From: Actinernus sp. WN-2022
Taxonomy: Eukaryota; Cnidaria; Anthozoa; Actiniaria; Actinernidae
DNA length: 64,000 bases
Reading direction: 5' to 3'
NCBI GenBank assembly: GCA_030867875.1
Contig: JAOWCC010001634.1
Span: 39,761,403 to 39,825,402 of the forward strand
Each line of letters opens with the position of its first letter. The first letter of the stretch is position 1. Below, piece after piece: positions 45,101 through 55,786 of the stretch. The notes under the pieces were generated by a model that did not search any database, was not told where the DNA came from, and saw only the letters and a program-made list of their open reading frames with translations. A program made the translations under genes and the position numbers.

Positions 45101-48100
45101 TTTTTTACTGCTTTTGTTTATGGCCAAGTTCTTTAATTATAGCTACTAAGTACTGCTTTTGTTGTTTATGGCCATTTTTTTAAGTACATGATTGTAAGAT
45201 TAAAATTCACTGTTAAGATGTACATTGTACACAAGTCATGTAGCTTTCATTGTTTGATTCCTTGTTGTTCTTTTGAATAATATTATTATCATTTCCAAAT
45301 GAAACAAAAATATAGTCTCCAGCTAATTATAAATCGTGATGAGAATATTCTACAAGAAAACCAAAAACTTTGCCAACATATCTTCTAACACCAGTCCTCA
45401 GAGGTACAAGATGAAGAACTCACACAAATTCAGTGATTTATTGAAGGGGAATGATGGTAAAATACCAAAAACAATTTAGCTATCTAGCTATAATATCCAT
45501 GTTAGAGAAATATTCTGTTAATCTACATGTACTGTATCAGTAATATAATGTAAAAACAGACTGAAGAAATACCTGCTACTATGACCTCATTTGTCCTTCT
45601 GTAAAAAAAATAGAATTCTAGTGGTCACAAAAATTATATTCAAAAGTTTCAATGGCCGCATATGAACCGTCTAGACATACATGTAGTCTAAAAAATACTT
45701 ATTTTTTAACGGAACCTGAAACAACCAATTAGGGTTGATGAAAGTCAGGACCTGGCTAATCCACAGGTCGAATTGGAATTTAGCATGTTTGTTTTTGTGG
45801 AAGGAGAAAAACCAAAGAATCCGGAGTAAAACTCTTGGAGCTGAGTTGAAGGACGAGATACCAACAAACTCAACTCACAAACTTGGGCCACAGAAGTGAG
45901 AGGCAAGATGTTTAACCACTGTGTCACCCCAGCTTCCCTCTTCTAGTTAGCCTCAAACAACCATCAGTGGAACAAAATTAATGGTGCTAAGTCATTCCTC
46001 AGAGAGTTTTGGTAGCCACTCTGGAAATACTAGCTAGGGATGTAGGGAGTAAAAAATCGAGCACAACATCCAAAAAACTGTTCCTTCGGTCTTGTATGAT
46101 CTAAATCTAGTATAAAATGCGTATATATTTTTTCTCAATAATATTGTGACACGGGGTAATTTGTTTGACCATCATGAAGTGTTTTTAATTGACTAATGTA
46201 CATGTAATTAAAGTCTGCATGTACATCTACCCAGTACTGTATACAAGTTGTATTAAATTTATTATAAGTAATAGCATGACATGAGGGAAATTAGTGATTA
46301 AATTTCCCCGAGAGCCGAGGGAGGATTTGTGGAATTCCAGATGCCACAGGCGCAGGGACTTTTACAGATCCTCCCGAGGCTGAAGGGGAAATTTAATGAA
46401 GTACTAATTTCCCTCGTGTCATGCTATTACTTTGTAATATTATTATCACAGAGGAATGGAACAAACCTCTGAGAAGTTTAGTTTTCTCTGCCTAAACTAA
46501 AGACATCGCATTTGAGTTGCTTTCGAAAATGTTTTGTTATTATGCTTGATTGAATGCCATCGATTGAATAACCCTGGCTTCCCTTGGGGACAAGTGTGCT
46601 GTTTTTGAGAAGAATACCACTAATTAAAAATACAATGTAATTATGTGGTTGACTAAATTTTCAAACGGCATGCATGGAATTTAATTATGTCACATTTATG
46701 GTTTTAAGTATCCCACATGGAAGAAGCAGGTTTGAGAAATGGAGAGAAGAACTTTCTTGAGCAATAAAATAGATAGGGTACAGGGCGTTATAACCCGGTG
46801 TGCCAATTAAGGGACAGTCCTATGTTCCCTAATCAGCATGCATGCCCTTCTAATTTTCCCTCTTGCATGTCAATGAGGGAAAATTAGAAAACGTATGTAT
46901 GCTGATGAGGGAAATTAGTAGAGATTAAATGTCGATCCCTGAACAAACAAAGAAAACCAAGGTGATCATGGTATAATATAACTTAATTTGTATTCACAGG
47001 ATACAACAACAGATTGCAGAACCATATAACAGGATTGTCTCCAGAACTGCCCAGCTTAGAAGATTACAGGTAAATCCTAATACATAAAAAATATTATAAC
47101 ACATGCCTAGATTTTGTAAAAGAGAGAACTTACAAGAAACAACTATCACAAACACTTGTAAATAAACCATTGACATCCTTTTGGATGATGTATGAAACTG
47201 GGGGTACATCTACATGTATGAGAACAACTCGGAAAGAGCTCCTATTGTCTAGTTTTCTGTCTAGTTTTCTCTCTTCCAATCGAATGCCTGGTTACTATCC
47301 AGATGAATGCACACAGATCATTGTCTCAAGTGTTTTTTGGCATTTAATACTTATTACTAACCACGTTGTGGTTGTATAGACCCATTCGAAAAATGACGGC
47401 CAATTAAAAAATATATTGTCCTGGTAACGTGAACACAAGGCTAGTCAGTCCACACAAAAGGTTTTGAACATGTAAGTGAGGCTAGTCAGTCCTAAACAAT
47501 ACTGTAGTTAATTAAATTGGACACCATTTTTCGAATGGGTCTATAGGTCTGCTATTGGGCCATACCACAGTATTTGGGACATGGAACTCTGAATTCTTAA
47601 GTTAATTAAATTGGACGCCATTTTTCGAATGGGTCTATAGGTCTGCTATTGGGCCATTCCACAGTATTTGGGACATGGAACTCTGAATTCTTAAGTTAAT
47701 TAAATTGGATGCCATTTTTCAAATGGGTCTATAGGTCTGCTGTTGGGCCATTCCACAGTATTTGGGGCATGAAACTTTGAATTCTTAAGTTAATTAAATT
47801 GGATGCCATTTTTCGAATGGGTCTATAGATCTGCTAAATTCTCATTTTACACTGAAATAAAGTTATTTTTATCATTATTACTGTTTTCATTGAAGTGCAA
47901 CCCTGGAAGTTTCAAGCTGTCTTGAAACTAATTGCATTTTAATAGCCAACCGTCAATCAAATGCGGAGTGTACTCTCATACAAAGCTTTCAAAAGCATAC
48001 CACCTTAGAAATGTAGACTTAATGAAGTCTAGGTGGTACTTGTTTGATTGACAGTCGGCTACGTGTACAATTACATGTAAGTGCAATTTTCAAAATGAGA

Positions 48101-51100
48101 CTTGAAACTTTCACTGTTGCACTTCAATGAAAACGGTAATAACATGAAAAGTAACCCAAATAAAAACTACTGGTACATGTAAACAAGTACCATGGAAAGA
48201 TGTCCATTGTATCATATGTCTAAGTTAGTGGACAAAACATTTAACCGTTTCAGTGCTGAAATTAAGGGTAAAACCTTAAGACTTCAGTTTGAGATCTAAT
48301 TTGACGAAAGCTGGTCATGCAGCTTTCTCAACTTTTGATTATATGCAAAAAAATCGTTTAAAAAGAAAACTTAGCTTTTAAACTTGGGGTGTGTCCTACA
48401 TGTACAAGTGTTCAGTAGGTACATGTACATGTGTGTCCTACACTGTATCTAGCATCATTCTGCATGTTGAGCAATCACATTTTTTGTTTATTTGATTCAT
48501 AGGCTGCATGTGATGTGTTGAGAAGGGTGATCAGGATATTGTATCTCACCAAAAGACTACAGGCTCAACTACAAGGAGGAGCAAGAGAGATTACCAAGGC
48601 TGCACAGAGTCTGAGTGAGCTAGGTGAGGAGGATAAGGTTTAAACCTGTTATAATAATTAATATACAGTTATCTGTGTGCAAAACAGCATGTATGACAGT
48701 ACAATGTAACTCATCTACTCAAACTGATTGCAGAAAACCCTTTGCAGCTGCTACAGTGATGTTTCGTGTTTATAAACATTACAATTGTTATGCTAATGTT
48801 CCAACCATGATTTCAAAGGCCATGCACTTAGTGTCAGGAACCAATGAACGGCACATTAATAATAATAGATGATATGGCATGAAACATTGCTATATATCAT
48901 GTTGTGAACAGTACATTGTATGTTCTATAGTTTTACAGATCTATATCCATATAGATGTACATGTAGAACTGATTCTAAATATTTCACAAAATGTATAATC
49001 AGGTGTTTTGGTTTTCAGTGTCAGCCGTTCATCTTGTTAATGTTTGATAATTATTTTTTTAAATTCAGATTACCTTGTGCAGGGAGCTGATCTATCAGAA
49101 ATCCAGGTATACAAATCTATACAGCCAAGTGCAATGTGATTACAAAATAGGTGACAGTAGACCAAGTATTTTCACCAGACTTTTTTCCGAGAGTCGTTTT
49201 TCGTTAATAGTCATTTTACATTGTAGTGACAAAAAAAATCACTAATATTCATATGGTTTGCTGGGATTCTTTGTATCCACAATGAACATAAATTATTGCA
49301 TCCCAAAACACAGTGATGCACTCTGGATACACCTCTGACAGTGTCAGACACTTACTAGGATTCTAAATTGTCGTTCCTTTATTTTAATCATTTTAAAAGT
49401 TTAATCAAAGTTCAAGACTGAGCAGAGTAGTGCAATTCACCATGAGCTGCTGAGTGGTTGAGCAATCAATTGACGGTGATTGACCCAAGTTGAGCATGAT
49501 TGGTCAATGAACCGATGGCCATGGTCAGGTGTGGTTGTCTGAGCAGCTAATTGGCTATCCTATGGCTATGGTTGCCACTGAACCATCGATGGTGATCATG
49601 ATCAAGGGTATTCAACAGTGATTGACAATGATCGACCATAATCAAGCATAGTCATGGTCGACAGGTTGGTTGATTAATTGCCAATTGATGGCCTACAATG
49701 AAACAGGCAGGATGTTGTCTTATACAGTGGAAACCTGTTTTAATAACAAACCTAGTTATAATGAAATCCCTGATATAATGAACATGTTTTTTCAGCCTGG
49801 CAAAAATACAGTAGTAGTTGTATGGATTAGATCCTGGATAAACTACTAAACCTGGTTATAATGAAATCCCTGTTACATAATGAACATAATTTTGAAATCT
49901 ACAATGTACCTGGATATAATGAATAATTGTTGCAGTTGAATGACTAATTAACTCTCTTTGATTCTTTAATTCCTCTGGGATGGCTCAACTTTCAGTTACA
50001 TATTCTTGACAAATGTAAACCACTGCACACAGCCGGATACATGTTGTTTACTTCAGCATTGAGAAAAATGGAGATACATGTATAACCAACCTTTTTCACT
50101 TCATTATAATGAGGTTCCAGTATGTACATTATAAGTAACATTAGTGTTTCACTCGAGGTTGTTGAAAATGACATGAAGCTGATAGCAGATGCAAGAAAGG
50201 AAATAGAAGCTCAAGCACAGAGAATGCTAGCACAAGGGATGGAGGCCCAGGTTAGTTTTTGATCAACATACAACTGGTTTTAAACACAGTAAATAATATC
50301 AGTCTAGCATTAAAGCTGGTTGTGAAGTTGTGGCATTTAAAAACCTAAAAACAATCATCAGCTAAAGGCTAGTTCTTATTGAGATATGTACAGTGTAGTT
50401 ACAGGATAACTGTGTAAATAGCCGGTCTTTTTGTACTACATATAAGCTACAACTCTTAAGCTTTAAAGTTTTACATTATTTACATGTATGTACATTGTAG
50501 CTGATGATAGTTGCTGCCCATAATTGGCTTGCTTCTAATGACAGCCCTTAGTGCGTGTTACATGAAAAGTACTTCCATTTCGTTTCAATTCGTAGAACCA
50601 AACTCAAGTAGCCACAGCATTGCAAGTGTTCTATAACCTGGGCTGCCTCTCTGCGACTGTAGAGAGTCTTGTTTGTAAACTGAGAGACGACTTGAAGACG
50701 AGTATGAAGGGGGCACTGGACGCTACAACACTGCCACAGGCACAGAGTGGTGAGAACAGACAAACTAACAAACACACAAGTTAACAGATTGCATTTATTT
50801 TACAAGACTTCAATAACAAATAGTCCATTCACTGTACGTGTATCTTGTCAGAGGTTGTAATAGGTTTCGCACAGTTGCGTACAGCAAATAACCCTAAAAA
50901 ATGCGTACATAAATGTTGGGGGAGGGGAGGGTTGTTAACAAACCAAACAGTCTGTGCCAACAGTTAGTCTGAACATTTATAGCCGGCCTTTGTTATTGTA
51001 TGCAGTTGATTTGCTGTCACATTACCCTGGGTCCAGAGGTTTTACTGCCTCCCTTCTTCGCTCCTCGATGGAGGCGTTTCGTGCCTAACTTTCGCGAAGG

Positions 51101-54100
51101 GAGGCAGAAGAACTTCTCAGTGGTACCCAGGGTACTGTCACATATGATAACAACAAGCATTGTCTTCAGTGTGAGTGTGTGCATGAGTGTACTGGGGATG
51201 CATGAAGCTTCGAAGCCATGCAGTAACTGTTTCAGTTATGTTCTGTGAGGATTGGAGCAGACGCAATTTCTACTACAAAACCCACTCAACTGCGGATACG
51301 TAGTCTTATCAGCAAACTGCGTATCAATAATATTTTTCTCCGTAAATACATGTGCGCAGGCTTTTGCATAAGTACGACCACTGCAAGATGAGCAGATTTT
51401 AACTACGTTTTTATATTTTGCAGCTGGAGGGCCAGGGCGAACCACCATGCCCACACCTAGTAACACAGCAGCGTGGAGAGCAGCACTGTGGACTCGTATG
51501 GAGAAACTAATGGACCTTATCTACAGCACATGTGGGCAAGTAAGTTCATTTATTACATGTATATGGCTAGGTAACTTCGTGAGCTATATATGATTGGTCA
51601 GTTTGCAGTACATAACTTTCCGTACGGACCGCAAGATTGAAGCTAAGCTGGTTTGGAATAATTTTGGGTCATAGTTTCGCGCTTGGACCATAAAGAAGGG
51701 GGGGGGGGGGGGAGGGGAGGGAACTCTGTAGATAACTTACGGTACGGACCGGTAGATAACTTATGGTACGGACCTTGCGCTTGTTTAATAAGAGGTACAG
51801 TTTGTGTGTGTAGACCCAAAAGGCTGTCTAACGTACAATGCACTGTATGTTACTAAAACCACCGTCTTACACTTCTCATTAGGTTCATCATCTACTAAAA
51901 GTTTTAGCCAAGAAGAGAGACCCAGTTACTCATGTGTGCTTCATGGAGGAACTGCTCAAGGTACGCATAATGAGCCGACTCAAGAGCTGCACACAGGCGT
52001 GGTATAGTTGATTGCCCTGGTCTGCGAATTTGTTGCTCGCTATGAGTTTTCAGTTTTTAATACCGCTTTGCAGTAGTGTACACCATTCAAGCTACGTGAA
52101 CAATTTCATGGTTTTATTCAATCTCGTACCCAGACCGCATTTGTTTCTTACTGCGCATGCTCGACGAAAAAATAGGGCTTTGGAAGAATCCGATCCGGAA
52201 GTCCGCGAATCACGGGCTTCCGGCGACTCTGCGCATGCTTATCATTACGTCACCCTGAGAAGTCGTTTCTTCGGGTTCGATTCTCGCTCAGCGCCTCAGG
52301 CCTATGTTTTGGTTTGGATTTGGAAGTTCGCCCGGTATTTTGATAGTGATCTTTTGCTTACTAGCGTCAGGGAAAGCCTTAGGGAGTCTCTTTCATCTTC
52401 TACCGTTTTTAGTTTTGATTTTAAGGCTTTATTTTCATGCATCAGGCTCGTATTTCTTTAATATCGTACGGGGATTCATGCATGATCAGACATCACAGAT
52501 TCCAGTACACAAGATCGAGGATTCATGTGGATCGAAAACTCGCTGAAATCGCCTTACCTGAGCCCGATGACCACCCAAACAGCAACTGAATACACCGTAG
52601 AAGCAAGTCAAAGCATTTTTACTTACGAGTCTCGGATTTTAGCTCCTCGAAGGCTGGAGTTCGTTGCATACCCATACAAACGCTTATATTTAAGCGATCA
52701 GCGCCTGTTCACAAGTTTATGAGATCGGAAAATGCCACTTCTGCCTATAGAATACTTACGAACATTGTTGTTAATATGGGAATGTGTAGTATTACCTATC
52801 TGTTACGGTAAATCCCTCGGCTATATCCAAATGGGTTCGATTTTCGAATTCTGAGAATTTATGTACTGTGTGCGATGTGTGTTGGCCGTGAAGTGATTTG
52901 AACTCCCGATAGATGCAAACAAATATCTAAGAATCCTGAAGATTTTGAGCGGCATCCATTTAGGTAAAATCCAACGGTTTTTAGCGTTTAGATTTCCCCC
53001 AATTTCCAATGCCTTTGGCCAACCCCCAAAAGGCTATGTTTGACTTCCAGTGAAATTGCATTGTTCAGAACAGCCAATCAGAATACACAAAAATCGGATT
53101 CTTCCAGAGCTCTATTTTTTCGTCGAGCATGCGCAATAAGAAACATGGGATCTGGGTACGAGATTGTTTTTTATTGTTTTGAGGCCTTGAAATTAGGCTC
53201 ACACTCGCAATTGTTTTAGAAATGCAAGTAAAATCTAATGACAACTCGTTGCTAGTTGTGTTCCTCTAATATGAAGCCATGGTGTTACAGGCAAACTTGT
53301 CTTAACAATTCTGATTGGTTGTTTCATTGCTATACATGTACAGTGGAACCTCTCTGAGCAACCACTCCTCCTGGCTTTGATCAGCCCTCATGGTTGTTTC
53401 AGGTCTCGTTAGAAATTCAGATTTTTTTTAAGCGACCATATTTCTAAAATTCGTTTAGCATGTTCCTCAGTCAAATCACTACGTTTGAAATCTCTCTGAA
53501 ACGACCGTGTTTCTAAAAACTCGTTGAGCTTGTTCCTCAGTGAAATCACTATATACATTTGAAATCTCTCTGGAATGACAATGTTTCTAAAAAACTCTTT
53601 TAGTTTGTTCCTCGGTTAAATCGCTACGTTTGAAATCTCTCTGAAATGACCATGTTTCTAAAAAACCTTCGTTTAGCTTCTTCCTCAGTTAAATCACTAC
53701 ATTTGAAATCTCTCTGAAATGACCATGATTCTAAAAACTCCTTTGGGTTGTTCCTCAGTTAAATCACCACATTTCAAACCTCTGGTACTAAGCGACCATG
53801 TTTCTAAAACTCGTTTAGCTTGTTCCTCAGCCGGTCGAATCACGACATTTGACTGATAAGTAAACACCTTACATTACCTTTAACGGAGGTTGCTAACGAG
53901 ATGTTCAACTGTCTCGGTTTCCAGGAGGGTAGCATGACAACAAACTCGTTCTGGGAGTCCGTCACTCAAATCTTAACTGAAGAGTTTGCGCAAGCAGCAA
54001 AAGGTTAGCACGCCAATAAATCATTTTAAGAGTTCTTCAAGATACATAAATAACTTCATATTATGATTCGACTTAGTTCTCTCCTTCCAATAAGCGTTCC

Positions 54101-55685
54101 GGGTAGCAAGTGTTTTTGTTAATTCCAGTTAGTGCCCCCCTCGCCCATCGCATTCCAATAATTAGCGCCCATATTTTAATAAACAAGCCTGAAGCCTTGC
54201 AGTTATACCATATAACAAAGTTGTATTTTTTTTGTATTTTTTCCCCACAATAAACAGAAACTGGTCTCTACAGTTATTTTCGGGAGAGCAATATCGAGGT
54301 TAAGGTTTCTCTGCAGAGTTCTCCTTATATGCAATCTCGCTTCTCATTAGAAAAAAATAATTAGCGCCCTGTCTCCAGTAAACACCCCCTCCCCTCCCCC
54401 TCATCATTATCGTCGTCATTCAACATCATCATCGTCGTCATTGTTTTTATTATATTATTAAAATTACTGAATAAAGATCTCAGTGTTAGTTTTCTTCCTC
54501 CGTTTTCCGCTAGGATCCACATTCCTGAAGCAAGCCTTTGAAGGGGAATACCCCAAGCTATTGAGGTTGTATAACGACCTGTGGACTAGACTCCAGCAAT
54601 TCAGCAATAACACGGGAACAAGTGTCTCTGTTTTACCACAAACAGATGTATCTTATGGATTATTTCGTACATCAGAGGATTCCGAGACGAGGTTAGACAT
54701 GTCAACACTTTCAGTTTTTTGCTAGAAGGATTTGCACTGATTTTTAACCGCATTGGCATGCCACCGAAACTTGACCGTTTTGTTGGATTTTTGGACAGAC
54801 TCATTGTCTTCTAATCTGAACTGCAATATAAAGTATGTAGCTATGGGTTATTCCAAAAAAAACTATTGTAGATAAATGCCTTACGCCTGCCCGATAAGAC
54901 TGAAAGGAAACGTGGGTATCATTTATTGGACATTTTAAAACCAAAGCAATCTGGCACTAAATTACTTTCGATACACAATGAAAAACTGCTCTATTTTGTT
55001 CTCTTGCACAGCCCCGAACAGTGCCTCAAGAACAGCCTCTCCCCGTTTGAGAATGCATACCTCTCCCGCTCACTGTCCAGACTCTTTGATCCCATCAACT
55101 TGGTGTTCCCCTCGGGTGCTCGCAATCCACCGCCCAGAGAGGAACTCGTAAGCATCGCCAAGACCATCGGCAGGTAGGACATGGCGTTTGGTAGTCGGAA
55201 TTTATATGAGAAGCTTTACTATAGTATAGGAGGAATTTCCCTTCAATCTACGACAGAACGCTTTGTATAAATGTAATAACTGGCGGATTCTATTTATGCG
55301 TTGAATATTAGAAATAAGGGAGGAGGTGAGAGTGGCAATTCCGAAAAAGTCGTGTCAGAGCAAATTTGCGAAAACATAATACTGACCAAGCGCTTGGTCG
55401 AAAGAACATGATAGAATTAGTCAAAAATTACTGCAAACCCTCGATCGCAAACTCGTAAAATCGTAAAATCGCTCCAAATTGTTGACATTTTACTGCTTTT
55501 CAATCCACGATACCTGGCTAGTGCTTAAAAGCTCTTAAAGGAACAAATAACTAACCATCAGTATTGTGTGTTGATTGTGTCTTAGTGAGCTGAGTGTGGC
55601 TAGTGTGGATGTAGGTCTAACAGTTACAGTTGCCCGGAATGTGGCCAAGACGGTGCAGATGTACACAGCTAAATGTGAGCAACTG
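37684..55685 (+). CDS. COG5: COG5, conserved oligomeric Golgi complex subunit 5 (15 exons, 3' end missing)
   Basis: Fifteen exons with GT-AG borders and compatible phases add to 1,479 bp, exactly 493 codons. The translation follows human COG5 closely. It has [12 protein letters not shown] and [16 protein letters not shown] at the N-terminus, the coiled-coil region [10 protein letters not shown]...[17 protein letters not shown], then [66 protein letters not shown] and [22 protein letters not shown]5 is a cytosolic lobe B subunit of the COG tether that recaptures glycosylation enzymes within the Golgi by retrograde vesicles. Human COG5 is about 840 residues, so some 330 C-terminal residues are not accounted for. 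No frameshift or stop is seen in the exons. Introns are packed with small transposons. Confidence 0.95.
37821..37960 (+). CDS. COG5: COG5 exon 2
   Basis: Acceptor TGTATTTCAG, donor CAG/GTACCT. Encodes [15 protein letters not shown] through LLDKELHAQ, a clear COG5 N-terminal match. Confidence 0.92.
37993..38097. mobile_element. 105-bp MITE with TTA duplication (intron 2)
   Basis: Ends TGCACCAGTCATTTGAAATC and its inverse, flanked by TTA (37990-37992 and 38098-38100), as for PIF/Harbinger-type targets. A poly-C run lies inside. Confidence 0.78.
38101..39122. other. COG5 intron 2, left part
   Basis: Non-coding. A run of 20 G lies at 38235-38254, with T-rich and C-homopolymer tracts at about 38291-38306 and 39005-39019. 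Phrases around GTGGGGAC recur. No gene is seen. Confidence 0.5.
39123..39651. mobile_element. 529-bp TTAA-flanked MITE (intron 2)
   Basis: Inverted ends AGTGCCAATGAAAT are flanked by TTAA (39119-39122 and 39652-39655). Long arms of AT-rich sequence include CAATTAAAATCAATTTGGAG and its inverse. TGACGTCA is at 39487-39494. Confidence 0.85.
39656..40389. other. COG5 intron 2, right part
   Basis: AT-rich, non-coding. No element is recognised apart from short GCAGCTTATCC-type inverted phrases (about 39856 and 39900). Confidence 0.45.
40390..40447 (+). CDS. COG5: COG5 exon 3
   Basis: Encodes [19 protein letters not shown] plus one base; human has VVARHEDLLAQATGIESLE. Acceptor CTTGTACTGTAG, donor GAAG/GTAATG. 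Confidence 0.92.
40448..41554. other. COG5 intron 3, first part
   Basis: Non-coding AT-rich sequence. Repeated GCAAATCATG phrases occur near 40912-40990. No gene is seen. Confidence 0.45.
41555..41706 (-). repeat. Dispersed repeat, possibly tRNA-derived SINE (copy 2)
   Basis: Shares most of its length with 7305-7455. The minus strand reads TTTGAGCTCAATTGGTAAAA, close to a tRNA A box. Confidence 0.5.
41839..43436. mobile_element. 1.6-kb hAT-like element with ATTATGCGGGA repeats at both ends
   Basis: The ends AGTGCTTATGG (41839) and CCATAAGCCCT (ending 43436) are flanked by ATAGTCAC and GTAGTCAC (8 bp, one mismatch). Four ATTATGCGGG words lie near 41870-41940 and several more, same orientation, near 43340-43410. 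A 244-bp MITE is nested at 42141. No transposase is seen. The 8-bp duplication suggests hAT. Confidence 0.7.
42141..42384. mobile_element. Nested MITE GGGGCCGACCATTT with homopolymer G/C
   Basis: GGGGCCGACCATTTAACTTT at left and the inverted GGGGCCGACCATTTGACTTT at right, followed inward by long G and C runs. AAAAATATCCTGCAAGC is repeated twice inside. The Pro-rich frames across the homopolymers are artefacts. Confidence 0.78.
43437..44872. other. COG5 intron 3, last part
   Basis: Non-coding. It is rich in TACATGTA/ACATGTAC words and in repeated (A)CCTAGGTT-type phrases (about 43775-44080). No gene is seen. Confidence 0.5.
44873..44927 (+). CDS. COG5: COG5 exon 4
   Basis: Encodes [17 protein letters not shown]; human has VLQMMQTRIGALQGAVD. 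Acceptor TACATTGTAG, donor AAAG/GTCAGG. Arg is split with exon 5. Confidence 0.92.
45755..45945 (-). mobile_element. tRNA-derived SINE-like repeat
   Basis: The minus strand reads GGTGACACAGTGGTTAAACA, then a Cys/Leu-tRNA-like GCCTCTCACTTCTGTGGCCC. This head resembles tRNA-derived SINEs common in marine invertebrates (memory). The B box is degenerate. Confidence 0.5.
46266..46432. mobile_element. 167-bp MITE (intron 4)
   Basis: Inverted ends AAGTAATAGCATGACAYGAG extend about 30 bp. The interior holds a second palindromic region around GGGGAAATTTAAT and its inverse. Confidence 0.78.
47000..47069 (+). CDS. COG5: COG5 exon 5
   Basis: Encodes [19 protein letters not shown] through RRLQ; human has EPYNKIVARTAQLARLQ. 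Acceptor TATTCACAG, donor CAG/GTAAAT. Confidence 0.94.
47380..47835. repeat. MITE end amplified as 94-bp tandem repeat
   Basis: GACCCATTCGAAAAATG (about 47380) pairs with CATTTTTCGAATGGGTC. The right end is followed by exact 94-bp periodicity: the AAATTGG marker ends at 47520, 47614, 47708 and 47802. Confidence 0.88.
47872..48155. mobile_element. Inverted-repeat element around COG5 intron 5
   Basis: GTTTTCATTGAAGTGCAAC and its inverse close the arms, with GTCAATCAAAT and ATTTGATTGAC type inner pairing. A short duplication was not resolved. Confidence 0.65.
48503..48623 (+). CDS. COG5: COG5 exon 6
   Basis: Encodes [18 protein letters not shown] and [19 protein letters not shown]. Acceptor TTGATTCATAG, donor CTAG/GTGAGG. 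Confidence 0.95.
48624..49068. other. COG5 intron 6
   Basis: 445 bp, non-coding, with no repeat recognised. Confidence 0.6.
49069..49106 (+). CDS. COG5: COG5 exon 7
   Basis: Encodes [12 protein letters not shown] after the split Asp codon; human has DYLSQGIDLSGIE. Acceptor AAATTCAG, donor CAG/GTATAC. Confidence 0.92.
49107..50157. other. COG5 intron 7
   Basis: Non-coding. A low-complexity stretch (49440-49690) is built from GATTGAC/GATCATG/CAATTGA words. A pogo-like element follows. Confidence 0.55.
49725..50120. mobile_element. pogo/Tigger-like non-autonomous element
   Basis: Starts CAGTGGAAACCTG after TA and ends with TTATAATGAGGTTCCAG before TA. CCTRGTTATAATGAAATCCC is repeated inside. 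The ends resemble Tigger/pogo ends; the right end is imperfect. Confidence 0.55.
50158..50250 (+). CDS. COG5: COG5 exon 8
   Basis: Encodes [19 protein letters not shown] through MLAQGMEAQ, 31 codons. Acceptor TTTCACTCGAG, donor CAG/GTTAGT. Confidence 0.94.
50251..50595. other. COG5 intron 8
   Basis: 345 bp, non-coding; nothing further recognised. Confidence 0.6.
50596..50749 (+). CDS. COG5: COG5 exon 9
   Basis: Encodes [18 protein letters not shown] through LPQAQS; human has [18 protein letters not shown]. Acceptor CAATTCGTAG, donor AGTG/GTGAGA. Confidence 0.94.
50750..51423. other. COG5 intron 9
   Basis: Non-coding; holds a 112-bp Mutator-like MITE. Confidence 0.6.
51023..51134. mobile_element. 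112-bp MITE with 9-bp TSD CTGTCACAT
   Basis: The ends TACCCTGGGT and ACCCAGGGTA are flanked by CTGTCACAT on both sides (51014-51022 and 51135-51143). An inner stem pairs CTGCCTCCCTTC with GAAGGGAGGCAG. The 9-bp duplication suggests a MULE derivative. Confidence 0.9.
51424..51539 (+). CDS. COG5: COG5 exon 10
   Basis: Encodes [18 protein letters not shown] through YSTCGQ; human has GGPGRSTMPTPGNTAALR. Acceptor ATATTTTGCAG, donor CAA/GTAAGT. Confidence 0.95.
51540..51882. other. COG5 intron 10
   Basis: Non-coding. A poly-G tract (about 51697-51711) and three ...GGTACGGACC repeats (about 51620-51775). Confidence 0.6.
51883..51960 (+). CDS. COG5: COG5 exon 11
   Basis: Encodes [20 protein letters not shown] through MEELLK. 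Acceptor TTCTCATTAG, donor AAG/GTACGC. Confidence 0.95.
52119..53166. mobile_element. 1.05-kb inverted-repeat element (intron 11)
   Basis: Ends CAATCTCGTACCCAGA and its inverse. Arms of about 80 bp include TGCGCATGCTCGACGAAAAA and its inverse. Open frames inside encode nothing recognisable. Flanks GGTTTTATT and TTTTTTATT could be an imperfect 9-bp duplication. Confidence 0.75.
53341..53870 (+). repeat. Pogo-like end with ~80-bp tandem repeats
   Basis: Begins CAGTGGAACCTCTCTGAGC after TA, like Tigger/pogo ends. It continues as about six diverged units with GACCATGTTTCTAAAA, GTTCCTCAGTTAAATCAC and TTTGAAATCTCTCTGAAA phrases. Confidence 0.75.
53925..54003 (+). CDS. COG5: COG5 exon 12
   Basis: Encodes [20 protein letters not shown] through FAQAAK plus one base; human has FYTFWNSVTQALSSQF. 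Acceptor GGTTTCCAG, donor AAAG/GTTAGC. Confidence 0.88.
54004..54513. other. COG5 intron 12
   Basis: Non-coding, with a CATCATCGTCGTCAT-type microsatellite (about 54401-54446). Confidence 0.6.
54514..54691 (+). CDS. COG5: COG5 exon 13
   Basis: Encodes [29 protein letters not shown] and a more variable tail. Acceptor TTTCCGCTAG, donor CGAG/GTTAGA. Confidence 0.93.
54692..55011. other. COG5 intron 13
   Basis: 320 bp, non-coding; nothing further recognised. Confidence 0.6.
55012..55173 (+). CDS. COG5: COG5 exon 14
   Basis: Encodes [40 protein letters not shown] and [10 protein letters not shown]. Acceptor CTCTTGCACAG, donor GCAG/GTAGGA. Confidence 0.95.
55174..55585. other. COG5 intron 14
   Basis: 412 bp, non-coding; nothing further recognised. 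Confidence 0.6.
55586..55685 (+). CDS. COG5: COG5 exon 15 (last clear exon)
   Basis: Encodes [20 protein letters not shown] and [13 protein letters not shown]. Acceptor TTGTGTCTTAG, donor CTG/GTAAGA. Translation ends in phase 0 with no stop, so the gene must continue. Confidence 0.92.
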
Positions 55686-55786
55686 GTAAGACACAAGTGT
55701 TGTGATTTGGTGATTAGCGCACCGTGAAGTTTAATATATAGATTTGCTATTATCTCGCGCTGAAGAAACACGTAGATCGAATTATA

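Larger units (their letters stand above)
44928..46999. other. COG5 intron 4
   Basis: Non-coding. It contains a SINE-like repeat (45755-45945), a MITE (46266-46432) and a hairpin (about 46833-46913, TTCTAATTTTCCCTC pairing with GAGGGAAAATTAGAA). Confidence 0.6.
47070..48502. other. COG5 intron 5
   Basis: Non-coding. It contains a MITE with tandemly amplified end (47380-47835), another inverted-repeat element (about 47872-48155) and TACATGTA words. Confidence 0.6.
51961..53924. other. COG5 intron 11
   Basis: Non-coding, largely two repeats: a 1,048-bp inverted-repeat element and an array of about 80-bp units. Confidence 0.6.
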
